Positions 61,021 to 64,000 of a stretch of DNA of 64,000 nt are shown one piece after another; position 1 is the first letter of the stretch; each line of letters begins with the position of its first letter. The translations under genes were made by a program, and so were the position numbers. The stretch is from the NCBI GenBank assembly GCA_044220725.1, contig JBGAQN010000002.1, positions 1-64,000 of the forward strand, in the 5' to 3' direction. The notes under the pieces were generated by a model that did no database searches, had not been told where the DNA came from, and worked only from the letters and a program-made list of their open reading frames with translations. Source of the stretch: Phosphoribacter sp044220725 (GTDB lineage Bacteria > Actinomycetota > Actinomycetes > Actinomycetales > Dermatophilaceae).

Positions 61021-62016
61021 ATGACGACCGGCACTGACCTGGCGGGACGGAGCCGACCTACCGTCGAAGGCGTGAAGACGACATCCGTCATCCACGCCAC
61101 CGGGCTGACCAAGCGCTACGGCGACCTTGTCGCCGTAGACGCCCTGGACATCACCATCGGGCAGGGCGACATCGTCGCCATCCTCGGCCCCAACGGCGCA
61201 GGCAAGTCGACGACCATCGAGATGCTGCTCGGCCTGCGGACCCCCACGGCCGGTTCTGTACGCGTCTTCGGAACCGAGCCCAATGCGAAAGCCACCCGGG
61301 CGCGGGTCGGGGCCATGCTCCAGGAGAGCCACGCACCCGAGACCCTCACCGTGGCCGAGGCCGTCGACCTCGTCCGCCACTACTACCCCTACGCGCTCGG
61401 CGTCGACGACATCTTGCGTCGTGCCGACCTCTCCGAGAAGCGTGACAACCGGGTCGGTCAGCTCTCTGGTGGCCAGGCGCAGCGGCTCAACTTCGCCCTC
61501 GCCATCGCCGGCGACCCGGACCTGCTGTTCCTCGACGAACCCACCGCGGCCCTCGACGTTGCCGCCCGGCACCTGTTCTGGGAGCAAGTCCGCGGCCTGG
61601 CCGCCCAGGGCAAGACGATCCTCTTCTCCACCCACAACCTCGCCGAGGCTGACGCGCTGGCCGACCGGGTCGTTGTCATCAACCACGGCCGAGTGGTCGC
61701 CGACGGCGCCCCCGCCGAGATCAAGGCGAACGTCGCAGCCCGCACGGTCCGGCTCGTCACCGACCTCAGCACAGCCGCCGTGGCTGCGCTGCCCGAGGTG
61801 CGACACGTCGAGGTCGCCGCAGGAGAGTCCCTCGACGACGCCTACCCGATGCTCGTCGTCCAGACCACCGAACCCGAGGCCCTGCTCGCCGGCCTCTTCG
61901 CCGCTGGTCACCGGGTCGAGCAACTGACCGTCTCCGACACCGACCTGGAGACCGCCTTCATTCACCTCGTCGGCGCGGCTGCCGACCCCAGCCACTCGAC
62001 GGGGTCCGCATCATGA
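61021..62016 (+). CDS. ABC transporter ATP-binding protein (exporter type)
   Basis: This encodes 331 residues. Walker A is GPNGAGKST, the signature VGQLSGGQAQRLNFAL, Walker B LLFLDEPTAALD and the switch His in FSTHNLAEADALA. A C-terminal domain of about 80 residues is typical of ABC-2 drug or lipid exporters. It is divergent from the two-component operon. ATG 61021 is used; GTG 61072 would also fit the domain start. Its stop overlaps the permease ATG. Confidence 0.92.
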   Translation: MTTGTDLAGRSRPTVEGVKTTSVIHATGLTKRYGDLVAVDALDITIGQGDIVAILGPNGAGKSTTIEMLLGLRTPTAGSVRVFGTEPNAKATRARVGAMLQESHAPETLTVAEAVDLVRHYYPYALGVDDILRRADLSEKRDNRVGQLSGGQAQRLNFALAIAGDPDLLFLDEPTAALDVAARHLFWEQVRGLAAQGKTILFSTHNLAEADALADRVVVINHGRVVADGAPAEIKANVAARTVRLVTDLSTAAVAALPEVRHVEVAAGESLDDAYPMLVVQTTEPEALLAGLFAAGHRVEQLTVSDTDLETAFIHLVGAAADPSHSTGSAS

Positions 62017-62903
62017 GCACCGCCAGCCCAACGGCATACCCGACCCGCGAAGCTGCCGCAGACCGCGGTGACCTCACCTCCCGACGCCTGTCCCCCGAGG
62101 CCGCCCGTATGCCGGGGGCTCTCGGCACGCTCGCCGCGCAGCTTCGCGCGGAGCTGCTCTCCAGCGCCCGGGTGCCCGAATACGTCGTCGGGGTCGTGGC
62201 CGTGCCGATCATCCTCTACACGATGTTCGGGTTGCCCAACGCGGGGGAGTTGCTGCCCGGCGGAACCGACGTGGGCGCGATGATGTTCGCCTCGATGTCG
62301 GCATACGGCGTCGTCAGCCTGGCGATCTTCACCTTCGGCGTCGGGGTGGCCGAGGAGCGGGGCAAGGGGTGGTTGCGCCGGATGCGGGCGACGCCCATGC
62401 CGTTCTGGGCCTACTTCGTCGCCAAAGTCGTTGGTTCACTAGCGTTTTGCGTCCTCATCCTGCTCGGGACCTGGGCGGTCGCCGCGTTTGCCGGCAAGGT
62501 GCCCTTCGACGGCGCTCGCCTCGCGCAGACGGTCGGCGTGCTCATGGCCGGCACGGTGGCCTTCTCGACCATGGGCTTCGCGCTGGCCTATTGGTTCCGA
62601 CCCAAGGCCGCCTCCGCGATCGGCAACCTGGTGTTCTTGCCGCTGTCGTTCCTTTCTGGCTTCTTCTTCCCGCTTGAGCAACTGCCCGAGGTGCTGGCCA
62701 AGGTCGCGCCCTATCTTCCGACCTACCATTTCGGCCAACTCGTCTGGGGAGACATCGCGCCCGCGCAGGATGTCCTCGCCTTCGGTGCCCACCCGCAGGG
62801 CAGCACCTGGCTGCACATCGTCTGGGTGCTGGCCGGATTCGTCGGGTTCGGGGTGCTCGCCCGGATCGGCTATCAGCGCGAGCTGTCCCGGGCCGCGCAG
62901 TAG
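62013..62903 (+). CDS. ABC-2 type permease
   Basis: This encodes 296 residues with about six membrane segments. The ABC-2 signature appears in LVFLPLSFLSGFFFPLEQLP then YLPTYHFGQLVW. It is coupled by a four-base overlap to the ATPase gene and forms the channel half of the exporter. The substrate is unknown. The neighbouring two-component genes suggest envelope-stress or drug-responsive control. Confidence 0.9.
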   Translation: MSTASPTAYPTREAAADRGDLTSRRLSPEAARMPGALGTLAAQLRAELLSSARVPEYVVGVVAVPIILYTMFGLPNAGELLPGGTDVGAMMFASMSAYGVVSLAIFTFGVGVAEERGKGWLRRMRATPMPFWAYFVAKVVGSLAFCVLILLGTWAVAAFAGKVPFDGARLAQTVGVLMAGTVAFSTMGFALAYWFRPKAASAIGNLVFLPLSFLSGFFFPLEQLPEVLAKVAPYLPTYHFGQLVWGDIAPAQDVLAFGAHPQGSTWLHIVWVLAGFVGFGVLARIGYQRELSRAAQ

Positions 62904-62978
62904 CCCCGAGAAACCCCCGCCCGGGGGCCATGGCCAAGCGTTGCGCCACAGCTGTTGCCGCCGTGGCAGGCTGAGGCC

Positions 62979-63539
62979 ATGACCGACAGTTCACCCGCCG
63001 CGAGCCCAGGCCACGCTGATCTAGCCCTCGCTCGGACGCTGCTCGTCGATGCCTTCGGACGCGTGGCCGAGGCGATCCCCGGCCTGCTCGATGGACTGAG
63101 CGCTGACGAGCTCCTGTGGCGCCCGGACCCCGACGCCAACTCGATCGGCTGGCTCGTCTGGCACCTGACGAGAGTCCAGGACGACCATCTCGCAGGCGTC
63201 GTAGAGACCGAACAGGTCTGGGCCACAGCTGGATTCGCTGAGCGCTTTGATCTCCCGTATGCCGTCCGCTCGATCGGCTATGGCCAGTCGAGCCGGGAGG
63301 TCGGGGCCTTCTCGGTGTTGGACGGGGGTCTGCTCGCGGCATACCATGCGGCGGTCCATGCCGAGACGGTGCGGATCGTCGAGGGACTGACCGCAACCGA
63401 CTTCGCCCGGATCGTCGACCGGCGCTGGGACCCGCCGGTGACCGCAGCGGTCCGACTCGTGTCGGTCGTCAACGACATCACCCAGCACGTCGGGCAGGTG
63501 GCCTACCTGCGCGGTCTGGCCGAACGGCGCCGCGGGTGA
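62979..63539 (+). CDS. DinB-family protein (DUF664-like)
   Basis: This encodes 186 residues starting MTDSSPAASPGHADLALART. LLWRPDPDANSIGWLVWHLT, with the His of WHLTRVQDDHLAG, and the later NDITQHVGQVAYLRGL give the three-His metal site of the DinB fold. Related enzymes use bacillithiol or mycothiol. ATG 62979 is the family start. Its stop overlaps the next GTG. Confidence 0.85.
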   Translation: MTDSSPAASPGHADLALARTLLVDAFGRVAEAIPGLLDGLSADELLWRPDPDANSIGWLVWHLTRVQDDHLAGVVETEQVWATAGFAERFDLPYAVRSIGYGQSSREVGAFSVLDGGLLAAYHAAVHAETVRIVEGLTATDFARIVDRRWDPPVTAAVRLVSVVNDITQHVGQVAYLRGLAERRRG

Positions 63540-64000
63540 GGGTCCACGAATTCGACTCGGGCGCCCTGATCGGACGAGACCGCGGGGAGGCGCTCGGGCG
63601 CCGGTTCGCTGCCGAAATCGCCAGCGCGGCAACGGCATACACCGAGTTCTTCCGCGACCTGGGGATCGCGGACGAGACGGTCGAGCGCACTGTGGCCGAA
63701 TGCGACGCAGCCCTGCGTGAGTGGGCGCCGCACCTCGCCGCGGAGATCGACGCGCTCGCCGCGGGAGCCGGTATGCCGTCCCGCTCGGTCCTGTTGCTCA
63801 ACTCGCGGACCGAGGTGCTCGCCGCCGAAGCCCTGCCGGTGAGCGAGTGTTCGACCCTGGTGCGGGTGCCGCCGGCCAGGCTGGGTCTCGATGCGCCGGT
63901 GCTGTCGACGCAGACGTGGGATTGGGCGCCACGGCTCGCTCCCGACGGGGTGATGTGGCGGTTCGTGACCGACGGCGGCGGATGGGTGAAGGCCTTCGCC
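63536..64000 (+). CDS. C45-family peptidase/acyltransferase, partial (runs off right edge)
   Basis: This gives 155 residues in the window starting at GTG 63536, overlapping the upstream stop (GTGA). EFDSGALIGRDRGEALGRRF is the N-terminal propeptide-type helix, and SECSTLVRVP supplies the nucleophile Cys exposed by self-cleavage in isopenicillin-N acyltransferase-like (C45) enzymes. LSTQTWDWAP matches the oxyanion strand that follows. The 3' end lies outside the window. Confidence 0.75.
   Translation, partial: MRVHEFDSGALIGRDRGEALGRRFAAEIASAATAYTEFFRDLGIADETVERTVAECDAALREWAPHLAAEIDALAAGAGMPSRSVLLLNSRTEVLAAEALPVSECSTLVRVPPARLGLDAPVLSTQTWDWAPRLAPDGVMWRFVTDGGGWVKAFA

Overview
The window is high-GC actinobacterial DNA. 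A mycothiol-dependent-isomerase-type protein (6.6 kb), a leaderless-looking promoter, a GlxR/CRP-type operator, ECF sigma and DesK-like two-component genes, and host gene content typical of Micrococcales (Intrasporangiaceae/Dermatophilaceae-like) support this. The genus is inference. The host DNA is studded with the heptamer GTATGCC/GGCATAC, usually extended to GTATGCCG.

Left flank (1-7268): a partial terpenoid-cyclase-repeat protein, MmcQ/YjbR and YCII proteins, then a worn accessory patch with a possible HsdM tail, an intact Fic protein and a DUF5655 tail. A dienelactone hydrolase, a VapBC-type toxin-antitoxin pair, a DUF4143 ATPase and a mycothiol-dependent-isomerase-like protein follow.

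Mobile element (7269-32377): an apparently complete Tn7-like transposon of about 25.1 kb. It is bounded by TGTC...TGAGAC terminal inverted repeats and a 5-bp target duplication, GGACT, on both sides. It sits exactly at the stop codon of an AAA ATPase gene (32382-33701). Its transposition operon runs leftward: tnsA-like, tniA/tnsB, tniB/tnsC, two tniQ genes and a small unknown gene, joined by 4-base stop/start overlaps. Its cargo (8.3-23.0 kb) is a putative defence system. The plus-strand operon encodes a 950-aa unknown, a 358-aa unknown, an 1867-aa DUF1998 helicase (DruE-like) and a RecB/Cas4-like Fe-S nuclease. The facing minus-strand operon encodes a stand-alone Fpg/Nei N-terminal-domain-like protein, a GHKL ATPase and a DUF4338 (DruA-like) protein. 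DruA plus DruE point to a Druantia-like system, but the other partners are not those of the Druantia types I know. This is the most promising candidate for an undescribed system. The element also carries an orphan membrane protein, a zinc-finger protein and one orphan gene at the right end.

Right flank (32378-64000): ordinary chromosome. It holds the AAA ATPase, an alpha/beta hydrolase, PdxY, rhodanese, Fpg/Nei, an App1-like phosphatase, a cupin, a MalY/PatB C-S lyase, a lipoprotein penicillin-binding protein, a SulP transporter, MOSC, DUF2892, an ECF sigma fused to an anti-sigma zinc finger and coupled to a GH1 glycosidase, a YtcJ-like amidohydrolase, lipoproteins and secreted proteases, a NUDIX-CdiI fusion, ferritin, a GPH transporter, an AbiEi-DUF559 protein framed by palindromic repeats, a two-component system, an ABC-2 exporter, a DinB protein and a partial C45 peptidase. 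No rRNA, tRNA or CRISPR array was seen.
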